A program made the position numbers and the translations under genes. Below are positions 40,401 to 47,702 of a stretch of DNA of 64,000 nt, piece by piece. The notes below the pieces were generated by a model. It worked only from the letters and a program-made list of their open reading frames with translations. It did not search any database and had not been told where the DNA came from. The stretch comes from Deltaproteobacteria bacterium (GTDB lineage: Bacteria; Desulfobacterota; Desulfobacteria; Desulfobacterales; Desulfatibacillaceae): NCBI GenBank assembly GCA_016235345.1, contig JACRLG010000028.1:64001-128000 (forward strand), in the 5' to 3' direction. Position 1 is the stretch's first letter; each line of letters opens with the position of its first letter.

Positions 40401-41868
40401 CTTCGATCCCGCAAGCGGAACCGCCCGGAGGGTCGAGGCCGAAATCAGGGATGTTAAACGAACCGGCATCAAGGCCCGCTACCAGAAGGTTGACGACGGT
40501 TACGAAAATTTCTCCACAGCCGCAACCGGAGAAGGAGCAGAGGTTTTCGGCGCATCGGCCAAAACGGAATTCGGCGAGGATGCCAAAAAGACCGCCTTTG
40601 TGGCTGATTTTTCCGGTGAAAACAGCGAGAGCTATACCAGAAAAAGCTCCGAGGTCCGGGTTGAGCGGAGCTTCGGAAAAAACCTCACCCTTCTCGGGGG
40701 AACCAGGTGGGCCAGGGACGAGGGAGGAGCCGACCCGGAAGAATCGGTGCTTGCGGTGGCCGGGGCCAAAATGAGCCCCACTTCCCGCCTGAGCCTTTCA
40801 CTGCGAAGGGAACAGAGCCTCACCGGCGAGGTTTCCGGAGATTACGCATCCACCAAAACAGTGGGCCAGGCAAGCTACCGGGTGACTGATAACGTCACTG
40901 CGGAAATGGCCAGCGAATACCAGGAACGAGCAGACAAGGACATCTGGCTCACCACTGCGGGCCTAAGCTCCAGGCTTGGCGAAAACACCACCGCCTACGG
41001 CAAGTACACCCTGGACGATTCCGTGAGCGGTTGGCGCAACGCCAGCAACCTTGGGCTCACCCACCAGTTCATCAATCGCGGCGGCTTCACCGCCGACGGC
41101 GGCGCTGAGTGGGTGAAGACCATATCCGGCGACAGCGCGGACGGCGATTACGTCGCGCCCAGGTTCGGGTTCACCTATCTTCAGAGCAACCGCTACAAGA
41201 TTACGGGCCGCGAGGAACTCCGTTTCGGCGAAAACGGAACCGAGTCCGTAACCACCCTGGGCGGCACAATGAAGGCCGGGCGCGACCTTACGCTTTTTTC
41301 CCAGGCAAGATACTTTGCGGCTGAGAACGACGAGTTGAGCCTTCTGTTGGGCTCCGCTTACAGGCCGGTGGGCAAAGACCGACTTCAGCACCTCACAAAG
41401 TTTCGGTGGACATCAAAAACCGGCGACTCCGACGAGGAAAGAATCGTCCTTTCCCATCACGTCAACTTCGAGCCCCTGCCCCGCCTGAAATTCATGGGCG
41501 AAGTGGCGGGCAAGTACGTCAGCATGGATGACGAGGAGGCCACCTCATACCTCACCAGGGGCCGGGTGATTTACGACATCACCGACAGGGTGGATGTGGG
41601 CTTTCAGGCAGGATTCCTTCATCAGGTGGATTCCGACACAAGGCTCACGGCCTGGGGGCCGGAAATAGGCGTAATGATGTTCTCCGATTTCTGGCTCTCT
41701 CTGGGATACAATTTCAACGGGTTCCGGGACGAGGATTTCAGCGAGGCCAATTACTGGTCGGAAGGTTTCTACGTCAAGGTGCGGTTCAAGTTCGACGAAA
41801 ACACCCTCTACGACATAAACGACCGTCTGCGCAGGCCCTCGGAAAAAGGCGGGGCCGCAGTTGAATAA
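34444..41868 (+). CDS. Giant outer-membrane protein: DUF11/SdrD-like/OmpA-like domains plus C-terminal beta-barrel
   Basis: About 2,474 residues from the ATG at 34444. A TTG at 34435 is possible and neither has a strong Shine-Dalgarno. A signal peptide (residues 1 to about 34) precedes the N-terminal module shared with the upstream gene (ITNRASATYKDANNSPYTA). Then come Ig-like segments, a DUF11 repeat (about 812-935, VEKTVSPDSAETGDIMTFTV), an SdrD-type B domain (about 950-1020, GKVFSDDNGDRIQNGEEQGL) and an OmpA-like region (about 1197-1290, with LSRRRSESVARFLKESL). From about 1665 to the end the sequence is amphipathic strand-rich and barrel-like, with NSDYDIDYESGVLLFHEPI, a motif of large outer-membrane barrel families. 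It probably anchors the locus products at the surface; exporter versus adhesin roles are unresolved. The last residue is not aromatic. Confidence 0.7.
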   Translation: MARANTTFQGKLIRAILAIACVAALVSPSNAAQTTITNRASATYKDANNSPYTALSNQVSDQVATVYGISISPDGTAANPGRTITVSPASVVHIPYTLENTGSGDDSYQLDLSNLQGDDGNISGLALYVDINQNGRADALEPAYDNNAPPVLAPGGVIHLVAMGQAPAGLAGGFILVNLSGFSNNDPNASDTQNAARVEISNEGLMSGTKSAAPGNVKPGDTVAYTIIFASEGASPVKAASFNIDIDGNGVAEAKSGLLVSDALPQGTAFSAGTLAFVSNIVGSAPIYEGSDGMWRTSFAATPLPVIKVGLFLPENPQGTAFNNGVSGSLSFRVLVNPGFGTGVLVNKAIIDYAGASGPKTAETNETIVNVASPAKVVADDTDDNGALSGSGQADDPDDLMSVDFAAKGSQVSFLNEAANLGSGNDTINILFDSAKSLNLPQGAAVEFRSIQGLPLTDSDGDGNPDLGSLAPQERKSFFTVLSLPAGVSASDILVAVKAVSAIDSSISDHTYDFVGRVDTVDVKVEVGVSASVQIGATTALARQALVNGKITAHEYDAAGNFVRSKVFLTDGSALINRDAAGNAYPLYNWLRDGFSYRTTIAEEINGYSYYGTPIFYRSDFTTVTNPGDVFTRGEITVKVLVDGTKLLIVPLDPAGYVYDAITNARVDGACVTFYRFDGPDFTTYTKVDPALLDIYPNGQTSQENSQLSGPFDAAGQVDTGKSSGAFEFRFTNYNQNLDGWYFIETTFDCGLPGSRPDLAKTYAPVTLNRNAIWNPADGKPYRGERFYIDSGFPGAILLRVPLYPASLEPLRVEKTVSPDSAETGDIMTFTVKVKNADPDHTVYGVEVYDIMPRDVRYVPGSTKTDGKAAQDPEISPQGVGLTWKIGEIAAGKTISITYKVRVAAGATDGKKANTARAAGFADPGKSQQVSSNVATAFFTIKKDLFTDRAFIIGKVFSDDNGDRIQNGEEQGLSGVKIYMEDGRYVVTDSEGKYHMDNIVPGTHILKVDPSTLPPGSILAPLDNRSGKEPGTAFADVFPGDLFKVNFRVVPKAFIPALCIDGGDIPGKLVVARTIADVLVDAEGKVRIKNRVELKNAFGFALYELEYKEKSPELPGKGTATLNGSPFEDPSISADGYSWKLPLIEPGRTLRLEFLSDLPAREGKVEASCAFRAEPAGKDVVIPVSADAVFSVAAPREYRLSLNFAQGSDELSAEAKKSLGPVVQHLRKSGYSKLLVELEKGAPVKGKTAPDSPELSRRRSESVARFLKESLLDTSKVAIGFGAPPAGNEPEKPASRKDADHGIEIKVLSIGAGADTKEIAVGDQMGKGIYRLRLGFVSQYPVAELSDPKLFVGFPEGFFYLGGTATINGEPAAPVKTENFFTVPVEEKLISEPVYFAMDFLSSGAISWKSTPVCVLVRTKNGKVVVIASNISDSDPAALKLLTLYEGGGQGGAPAPEDLERLRKAQPPGILYPEPGQTNAGSATSIKIRIATGSGHRLLVNGKEIGKERVAQSSSDKALGLETIEYLGVPLDKAENTIELFSGETLLDRRVLVKGGEARNLSFEIYPKRPPADGKSPAYVAISLVDAAGNPVNDETSLTVAVDRGDVFDKETGKFKRMPDDGFAVKTVAGRAVVKLSPASTTERRRLTVSYGDIEKTLEVGYYPEKRELIMVGGLEAWAGFGNAEPEKQPESGDMPFDHSNGGTETYGRASIFAKGSRDGFTGTLRYDTRANPDADVLLMENTPGTSDNRLYPVYGDDAEQFFEAKSAERLYLKVERDLSYAMFGDYATGLGSDLSFNRYQRTYNGGLINLEDENLGSARLFVSRNRQSLVRENIEARGLSGPYRLQNADITLYSETVVIETRDRHHQSVVINEKTMSRNSDYDIDYESGVLLFHEPIGSFDSTFNPQIIRVTYETKNLDENRYVYGARPQVKFFSGKLKLGLLGVVEEHAVSDKSQGGADIVYDDGKHVKVIAELSTTESFDAETFDPASGTARRVEAEIRDVKRTGIKARYQKVDDGYENFSTAATGEGAEVFGASAKTEFGEDAKKTAFVADFSGENSESYTRKSSEVRVERSFGKNLTLLGGTRWARDEGGADPEESVLAVAGAKMSPTSRLSLSLRREQSLTGEVSGDYASTKTVGQASYRVTDNVTAEMASEYQERADKDIWLTTAGLSSRLGENTTAYGKYTLDDSVSGWRNASNLGLTHQFINRGGFTADGGAEWVKTISGDSADGDYVAPRFGFTYLQSNRYKITGREELRFGENGTESVTTLGGTMKAGRDLTLFSQARYFAAENDELSLLLGSAYRPVGKDRLQHLTKFRWTSKTGDSDEERIVLSHHVNFEPLPRLKFMGEVAGKYVSMDDEEATSYLTRGRVIYDITDRVDVGFQAGFLHQVDSDTRLTAWGPEIGVMMFSDFWLSLGYNFNGFRDEDFSEANYWSEGFYVKVRFKFDENTLYDINDRLRRPSEKGGAAVE

Positions 41869-41969
41869 CTTGCGATGTCGCAGCGACTGGTATAGTCTAA
41901 AATATACATCTGGAATTTTTTTTGAGCGGCGCGTTACCAACGGAATAATCAGCCCTGGGGAGGAAACCG

Positions 41970-44951
41970 ATGCGGAAAAGGGATTGGGATAAGGCAAGCG
42001 GCCCCGGCTCCGGGCCGTTTCCGTTTAAACGGAAAGGGCTTTTTTTCACGGCGGCCCTGGCCTTCCTGGCTCTTTTCAGCCTGTTTGCCGTCACGGACCT
42101 TTTCGCCGATGCATATCCCCCTTACTGGACCTCAGTCCCGCCCCAGTCACCGAACCCCGTGCATTACCTGCCGGTCGCCTGGCCCGCAGACAGTGCCTGG
42201 ATCGGCACCAAAAGCCAGGGCGCTGACCTCCGAGACAAGAAAAACAGCGACCAGTCAACGGGCGGCACGGTTCCCAACGGCTACGTCAGCGTCAGCTCGG
42301 GCTGCACCGACCAGTCCCTGCCCAGCGTTTACTGGTACTACGACAGCGCCACCCAGGTCCTTTTCTTCCGCTGGCGTGTGGAGTCGGGACCCCAGACCTA
42401 CTGCACGAGCGGCGTCGCTCCTCCAAGTTACGCTTCCGGTGACCCCTGGAACTCGGCCCTCTATACGGTTCTTATAGATACGGACGGCGACGGATACCGG
42501 GAATACGCCATGCATCTTGACGGCAGTTCCGGCGGCCCGGCAACCGCCGTGGACCGCCTGGTGGGAATTTACAGCAACGACAACACCCAGAACGTCGACT
42601 ACGTAACCTACAACACCACGGTTTTCGCCACCGCCCACAACCCGTCGGCCTTCGTGGACCAGGCCACCAGCCGGATACTTAATTTCCAGAACAGCCTCAC
42701 GCCCACTACCACCTGGCCAAGGTGCGGCACAAACACGCTGTGGGATTTCGGAACCTCGCGGGTGGTCCCGGTTCCCGGAAGCACATGCGGCGAAATGTTC
42801 GTGGATTACCAGATCCCTTACGCGCTTCTAAACGGCCCCGGCGGTCCGGCCCGGCCTGCCCTTACCCCCAATACGCCCATAGCACTTGCATTCGCTACGG
42901 CGAACAGCTTAAACGATCCTTTTCAAAAAGACTTTGTGGCAAACGGCTCCTTCACTGCCAATGCAAACAACTGCTTTCCCTTTTCCGATTACATAGTGCC
43001 CGGCCAGTTGCTGACCCTTTCAGGCCCTTTGATAAACGACGTTACGGCAACGGCTCCAACCGCCTTAGACTGCACCAGCGATATTACCGCCTGGGTTCAG
43101 GACGCCCTTGCCAACGTCTCCGGCTCCTGCGGGCTCACCATCAACAGCGTGGAGTTCTGGTACTACGCGGATAAGAACGGAGATGGAAATGCAAACGACG
43201 GTTCCACCTGGACCAAGTTGGGCGATGCTTCGGCCGGGCCCACGCCGACTTGGGTATATACCTGGAACACCAGCGTCGTTCCTAACGGTGATTATATAAT
43301 CGGAGTTAAAGCCACGGATTCGGAGGGCAACAGCACCTTCAGCTACAAGACGGCGGCCGAGGTCTCCCCGCCCAATTACTCCAACCCCTCACCGACTCCC
43401 GGCATACAGACAGTGTCCATTACGGTGGACTGCGGGGTTGATTCCCTCATATCAGGTTACGTTTACAACGATGCCAACCGGAACGGGGAAAAGGACTCCG
43501 GGGAAACCGGCACCGGCGCAAGCCCCCATTACGTGAAGGCCTGCCAGAGCGGAAGCGTTGTGGCCACGGCCACCGTTGACCCTGCCACCGGATATTATCA
43601 GATGGCAGGGGTGCCCTACGGTGCAATCACCATCCTTGAGGACACTGACAACCTTGCAAACTGTGTCCCGGCGGACCCGGCGGGCTGGGTCTCCACCACG
43701 TCCAACACCATTTCCTTCACCTATTCTTCGAGTGACCCGATTCTTGAAAATATCAATTTCGGAGATTACAATGGCTGCCAGGTTAGCGGCACCGTGTTCA
43801 GGGACAGCGGCGACGGAAGCGCCGGGAGTACAGATGCCACCAATTCCGTGTGGAACAGCCCCAACGAAAAAGGCATCCCCCAGGTAATAGTGAAGGCCTG
43901 CGCCGACACATCCTGCGCCACAACAATAGCCACCACGGCCACCTCCGACGCAGGGGCCTACACGCTATGGGTTCCGGCCTCATATAACGGGTCCACGGTT
44001 TACATTGTAAAAACCGACCCGGCGGGCTGGCTTTCGAGCGGCAACTCAATAGGCGCGGCGGTCCAGAACAACGCGGAACAGCCCCTTGCCAACAGGAACC
44101 GCCTCTCCTTTACAATGGCGTCGGGAACCAACAGGACGGATTACAATTTCGGCAACGTCGAAAACATATCCATAACCCCGCCCCAGTCTTACGTGGTGTC
44201 GCCGGGCTCCAGCCTCACAATACGGCATACCATCAACATTAAAACCCCGGGGAAAGTCGCCCTCTCCCTTTCCTCTCAACAATCTTGGACTTACGCCGTT
44301 TACGCCGACCTTGACTGCGATGGCCAGCTTGACGGCAATGCCCTCGTACCGGTGGGCGGATATTATTCGCTGAACGGGGGGGCGAGCCTGGGAGCGGGCG
44401 ATGCCTGCGTGATTATTCGCACTGTGGTTCCCACATCTGTCGGGCTTGGCACAGTTGAGGGCCTCACGGTGGCCGCCAACGAAGACTGGTCCAACACAGC
44501 GGTTTCTTACAACGACATTGATTTCACATCCGATACCATTACGGCATCAGGCCCGGCTGCCCAGCTTCACCTTGAAAAATTTGTCAGAAACGTCACTCTT
44601 TCGCATTCGTTTTCTTTCTCCAACGAAGTCTCGCCCACCGACGTTCTGGAATACAGGATAGATTTCAAGAACATCGGGGCCGAACCCCAGAAGGACATTG
44701 TGTTTGGCGACAACGTGCCTGACAACACCCAATTCCTGCCGCGACTTTACCTGGGAGCCACGAAGGATGTCATGGTTACGGTGAACGGCGGCACCTATTA
44801 CGGCACCGTTGACGACAGCCCGGATACGGACGGAGTAACCCTTGAATACGACATTCTTTCCATAAGGCTTCAGTCCCTTTGCGGCGCTCCCTGCATAACG
44901 CTTGAACCCGGCCAGACAGGAAGCATCTATTACCGGGTAAGTGTAGATTGA
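41970..44951 (+). CDS. Exported SdrD-like/DUF11 surface protein
   Basis: 993 residues with GGGGAGGAAA before the ATG. A long basic N-region precedes the hydrophobic core (FFTAALAFLALFSLFAVTDL), ending FADA. The first 400 or so residues have no family that I recognise, and include a calcium-like loop DTDGDGYREY. Two SdrD B-type domains follow (about 494-590, SGYVYNDANRNGEKDSGE; about 603-720, SGTVFRDSGDGSAGS). The end carries a DUF11 repeat (about 870-993, EVSPTDVLEYRIDFKNIGAE and YYRVSVD). Many Cys residues (CTSDI, SGSCGLT, LDCDGQ) suggest disulfides. It is 101 bp after the giant barrel gene on the same strand. Confidence 0.7.
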   Translation: MRKRDWDKASGPGSGPFPFKRKGLFFTAALAFLALFSLFAVTDLFADAYPPYWTSVPPQSPNPVHYLPVAWPADSAWIGTKSQGADLRDKKNSDQSTGGTVPNGYVSVSSGCTDQSLPSVYWYYDSATQVLFFRWRVESGPQTYCTSGVAPPSYASGDPWNSALYTVLIDTDGDGYREYAMHLDGSSGGPATAVDRLVGIYSNDNTQNVDYVTYNTTVFATAHNPSAFVDQATSRILNFQNSLTPTTTWPRCGTNTLWDFGTSRVVPVPGSTCGEMFVDYQIPYALLNGPGGPARPALTPNTPIALAFATANSLNDPFQKDFVANGSFTANANNCFPFSDYIVPGQLLTLSGPLINDVTATAPTALDCTSDITAWVQDALANVSGSCGLTINSVEFWYYADKNGDGNANDGSTWTKLGDASAGPTPTWVYTWNTSVVPNGDYIIGVKATDSEGNSTFSYKTAAEVSPPNYSNPSPTPGIQTVSITVDCGVDSLISGYVYNDANRNGEKDSGETGTGASPHYVKACQSGSVVATATVDPATGYYQMAGVPYGAITILEDTDNLANCVPADPAGWVSTTSNTISFTYSSSDPILENINFGDYNGCQVSGTVFRDSGDGSAGSTDATNSVWNSPNEKGIPQVIVKACADTSCATTIATTATSDAGAYTLWVPASYNGSTVYIVKTDPAGWLSSGNSIGAAVQNNAEQPLANRNRLSFTMASGTNRTDYNFGNVENISITPPQSYVVSPGSSLTIRHTINIKTPGKVALSLSSQQSWTYAVYADLDCDGQLDGNALVPVGGYYSLNGGASLGAGDACVIIRTVVPTSVGLGTVEGLTVAANEDWSNTAVSYNDIDFTSDTITASGPAAQLHLEKFVRNVTLSHSFSFSNEVSPTDVLEYRIDFKNIGAEPQKDIVFGDNVPDNTQFLPRLYLGATKDVMVTVNGGTYYGTVDDSPDTDGVTLEYDILSIRLQSLCGAPCITLEPGQTGSIYYRVSVD

Positions 44952-45046
44952 GCCAGGGCGTAAAGCGTCTCTGGCGCGCGTTTTGAATTCGTGTTATAGT
45001 TTAATTTTGGGTTTGTTTCCCTCATTCGCAAGAAAAGGAGCGGCAA

Positions 45047-45598
45047 ATGGCATCTTTTATCGGCAGGATCGGCGTTACGGGGGGGCGGGTAAGACCGGCG
45101 CATCTCGCGGCTGTGGCTTGTCTTGTTGTTGCGATGGCCGCTTCTGCGGTTGTTGCGGAAGGCCCTGCAAAGGACCCTCTGAATTTGAAGACCACCGCCT
45201 TCATGGTTGAAACAACAACTAAGGACGGCAAACAGGTTGAGGCTTTGAAGCCCCTGCCCAAGGGCATTCTTCCCGGAACCCTTATCCAGTACAACATTAC
45301 GGGCAAAAACCAGGGCAAAGTCGAACTGAAGGACTTAAGGACCGAAGGCAAGGTTCCGCCCGAAACCCGTTACGTTGACAAATCCGCCAGATGCGACAAC
45401 GCCGGAGAGGTTCAGTTTACCTTCAACAGCGGCAAAACCTGGGCAAAAGCGCCCCTGACCAAAACAATAACCACGCCCGAAGGCCAAAAAATGACCGTTA
45501 CCGTTCCGCCAGAGGAATACAACGGGGTACGCTTCGTGGTGAAAAAACTCAAGGCCGGAGCCTCCTTCACCGGCGTTTACAGGGTTCTTCTCAAGTAA
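45047..45598 (+). CDS. Small exported DUF11-like protein
   Basis: 183 residues; AAAAGGAG precedes the ATG. The signal peptide (core LAAVACLVVAMAASAVVA) ends near residue 38. The mature part is a single DUF11-like fold: LPKGILPGTLIQYNITGKNQ, VPPETRYVDKSARCDNAGEV, and the terminal ASFTGVYRVLLK. It is the shortest and last of the four exported proteins and may be a subunit or cap of the same surface assembly. A perfect palindrome/terminator follows. Confidence 0.65.
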   Translation: MASFIGRIGVTGGRVRPAHLAAVACLVVAMAASAVVAEGPAKDPLNLKTTAFMVETTTKDGKQVEALKPLPKGILPGTLIQYNITGKNQGKVELKDLRTEGKVPPETRYVDKSARCDNAGEVQFTFNSGKTWAKAPLTKTITTPEGQKMTVTVPPEEYNGVRFVVKKLKAGASFTGVYRVLLK

Positions 45599-45616
45599 AA
45601 ACCTGGGTTTTGCTCC

Positions 45617-45660
45617 AGACAACAAAGCCCTCCGGGAATTCCCGGAGGGCTTTGTTGTCT
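45617..45660. terminator. 44-bp perfect palindrome, terminator of the surface-protein genes
   Basis: Left arm AGACAACAAAGCCCTCCGGG (45617-45636), centre AATT, and a fully complementary right arm ending TTTGTTGTCT at 45660. It lies 18 bp after the last stop and includes CTTTG rather than a long T-run. A bidirectional terminator is likely. Confidence 0.75.
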
Positions 45661-45728
45661 GAGCAGGCCTATTACCGCCTTGACCAGCTTCGGCCTTGGG
45701 GCGGTTACTGTGGCTGCCCCTTGATTTA

Positions 45729-46837
45729 TTACTCGGAGCAATAAATATTTCAATTTTAGCGACCTGTGCTATGGTCCCGCACATGAACCTCAACGACACC
45801 CGCAAATTGAGTCCCAAGGCACAGGAAGCACTGCGTATTCGCGCCGTCCAGGCGGTCTTGGACGGTAAGGCGCAAAAAGAAGTGGCCCAGGTCTTTGGAG
45901 TGACCACTCGATCCGTCAACACCTGGGTCAAGATATATCGCGCACGGGGTTTCGAGGGCCTCAAAGCCGCTCGACAGGGACGCCCCAAGGGTGGCGCGCT
46001 TCTGCCCTGGCAGGCCGCCCAAATCGTTCGGTCCATCAAGGACAACATGCCGGATCAATTGCATTTTCCCTTTCATTTGTGGACCCGCGAAAGCGTGGCG
46101 CTTCTGATTGAAGACCGTTTCGACATCCGCCTGTCCCGCTGGACCGTGGGGCGCTACCTGAAGCGCTGGGGCTACACCCCGCAAAAGCCCCTGAAACGGG
46201 CCTACGAGCGCGACCCGGTGGCGGTTAAAATTTGGATGGACGAGGATTATCCTGCCATCCACAAACAAGCCCACGCCGAAAACGCGCTCATCCTCTGGGG
46301 CGACGAGATGGGCATGCGCTCCGACCATGCGGTTGGGCGGACCTACGGCAAACGCGGCGAAACGCCTGTGGTGAAGACGCCCGGCAAGCGTTTTTCGTGC
46401 AACATGATTTCCGCCATCAGCAACATGGGGCATCTGCAATTCATGGTGTTTGACGGAACTTTCGACGCAGGGGTGTTCATCGAGTTCCTGCGCCGCCTGG
46501 TCCGCTCCAATGACCGCAAAATGTATCTGATTCTGGATAACCTTCGTGTTCATCATTCAAAGCGGGCCGCCCGGTGGCTGGAAAAGCATCATGAACAAAT
46601 AAAGCTGTTTTTCCTGCCAGCCTACAGCCCGGAGCTGAACCCGGACGAGCGCCTGAACCAGGACGCGCGGCCAATGCCGATAAAAACCGACGCGCCAGGA
46701 ACGCAGAAGAGCTTAAAAACAATATCCGAGGATACCTGAGAAAGCGCCAGTGCCAGCCGGACATCGTCCAGAATTACTTCGAAGACAAGGCTGTTCGATA
46801 TGCGTTCTGAAATGAAAACCTTTTATGCTCCCGGTAA
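45729..46837 (+). mobile_element. IS630-family insertion sequence
   Basis: Terminal inverted repeats TTACTCGGAGCAATAAA (from 45729) and, on the minus strand, TTACCGGGAGCATAAA (ending at 46837) bound a 1,109-bp element. A TA dinucleotide flanks each end (45727-45728 and 46838-46839), as expected for IS630 insertion into TA. The transposase gene inside is frameshifted near its 3' end. Confidence 0.85.
45783..46739 (+). pseudogene. IS630-family transposase, 3' frameshift
   Basis: 318 residues in the open frame. A helix-turn-helix N-terminus (QKEVAQVFGVTTRSVNTWVK) precedes the DDE catalytic domain: LILWGDEMGM, YLILDNLRVHHSK and PAYSPELNPDERLNQD. After that Asp the frame is wrong. In the -1 frame the typical C-terminus resumes (NRRARNAEELKNNIRGYLRK ... 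YFEDKAVRYAF) and would stop at 46810. The gap between the codons for QD and AN is five bases instead of six, which points to a one-base deletion at 46665-46669. The DDE triad is upstream of the shift. Programmed frameshifting at the nearby A5 run is less likely. Confidence 0.8.
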
Positions 46838-46900
46838 TATGCAAACCAGGTCACATCTAAATAAACATTATGAATTCTCCTCTTCGGCACCATTTTTAGG

Positions 46901-46941
46901 AAAACGGGCGGTTCCGGGTACATACCGGTCTCGCCCGTTTT
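46901..46941. terminator. Bidirectional terminator before kdpE end
   Basis: AAAACGGGCG (46901-46910) pairs with CGCCCGTTTT (46932-46941). It serves kdpE, which ends on the minus strand at 47007. Confidence 0.8.
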
Positions 46942-47006
46942 CGTTCGGTCAGAATGCCAGCCCGAAAAATGGAGCCCTGCCCCCCTGATAACAGCTATGG
47001 CGAACT

Positions 47007-47702
47007 TTACAGGTCCTTCATCCGGTATCCCACGCCGGGTTCGGTTATAAGGAGCCGGGGCCGGGCCGGATCAGGCTCCACCTTGCGGCGGAGCTGGGCC
47101 ATGAAGACCCGTAAATATTGCGTCTCAAGGGCGTAGGGCGGTCCCCAGACCTCCTTTAAAATCTGCCGGTGGGTGAGAACCTTTCCCGCGTTTTGGGCCA
47201 GCAGGACCAGAAGCCTGTATTCCAGGGGCGTTAAGTGGATTTCGTTGCCGTCCACCGTAACCTTGCGGCTGGAAGGGTCAAGGCGCAAGGGTCCGATGTC
47301 AAAAACAGCAGGAGCGCCGGAAACCCCGCGCGCCGCATGCCGAAGGGCCACCCTTATGCGGGCCATGAGTTCCGGGACCCCGAAGGGCTTGGTGAGATAG
47401 TCGTCGGCCCCCGCGTCCAGGGCCTCCACCTTGTCGTTTTCCCTGCCCCTGGCCGAAATCACGATTATGGGAACCTGGCTCCACTCCCTTATTTTTTTGG
47501 TGAGCGTTATTCCGTCGCCGTCCGGAAGGCCAAGGTCCATAAGGATTATTTCGGGATTCAAAGACGTGGCGGCAACCAGGGCCTCCTTCGCCGTTCCGGC
47601 TTCCGCAGCGCGGAAGTCCCGCGATTCAAGGGCCGTCACCAAAAAGCGCAGCATGGGGGGCTCATCCTCCACCACCAGTATGAGGGGCTGGTTCGCTGTC
47701 AT
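47007..47702 (-). CDS. kdpE: Response regulator KdpE
   Basis: A 231-residue OmpR-family regulator, partner of KdpD. The receiver has the acidic pocket VVEDE and phospho-acceptor Asp in IILMDLGLPDGDG, with Lys in DDYLTKPF. The winged-helix DNA-binding domain includes IHLTPLEYRLLVLLAQNAGK, VLTHRQILKEVWGP and VGYRMKDL. The start ATG overlaps the kdpD stop (ATGA), so the two are translationally coupled; the longer in-frame start is rejected. Direct repeats with 11-bp spacing in front of the operon are a candidate binding site. Confidence 0.94.
   Translation of the reverse strand: MTANQPLILVVEDEPPMLRFLVTALESRDFRAAEAGTAKEALVAATSLNPEIILMDLGLPDGDGITLTKKIREWSQVPIIVISARGRENDKVEALDAGADDYLTKPFGVPELMARIRVALRHAARGVSGAPAVFDIGPLRLDPSSRKVTVDGNEIHLTPLEYRLLVLLAQNAGKVLTHRQILKEVWGPPYALETQYLRVFMAQLRRKVEPDPARPRLLITEPGVGYRMKDL

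Noticed and set aside
46677-46690. Programmed -1 frameshift in IS630.
   Set aside because: The reading phase of the A-run does not form a classical slippery heptamer and the six-base spacing before the run is short by one base, which fits a deletion better.
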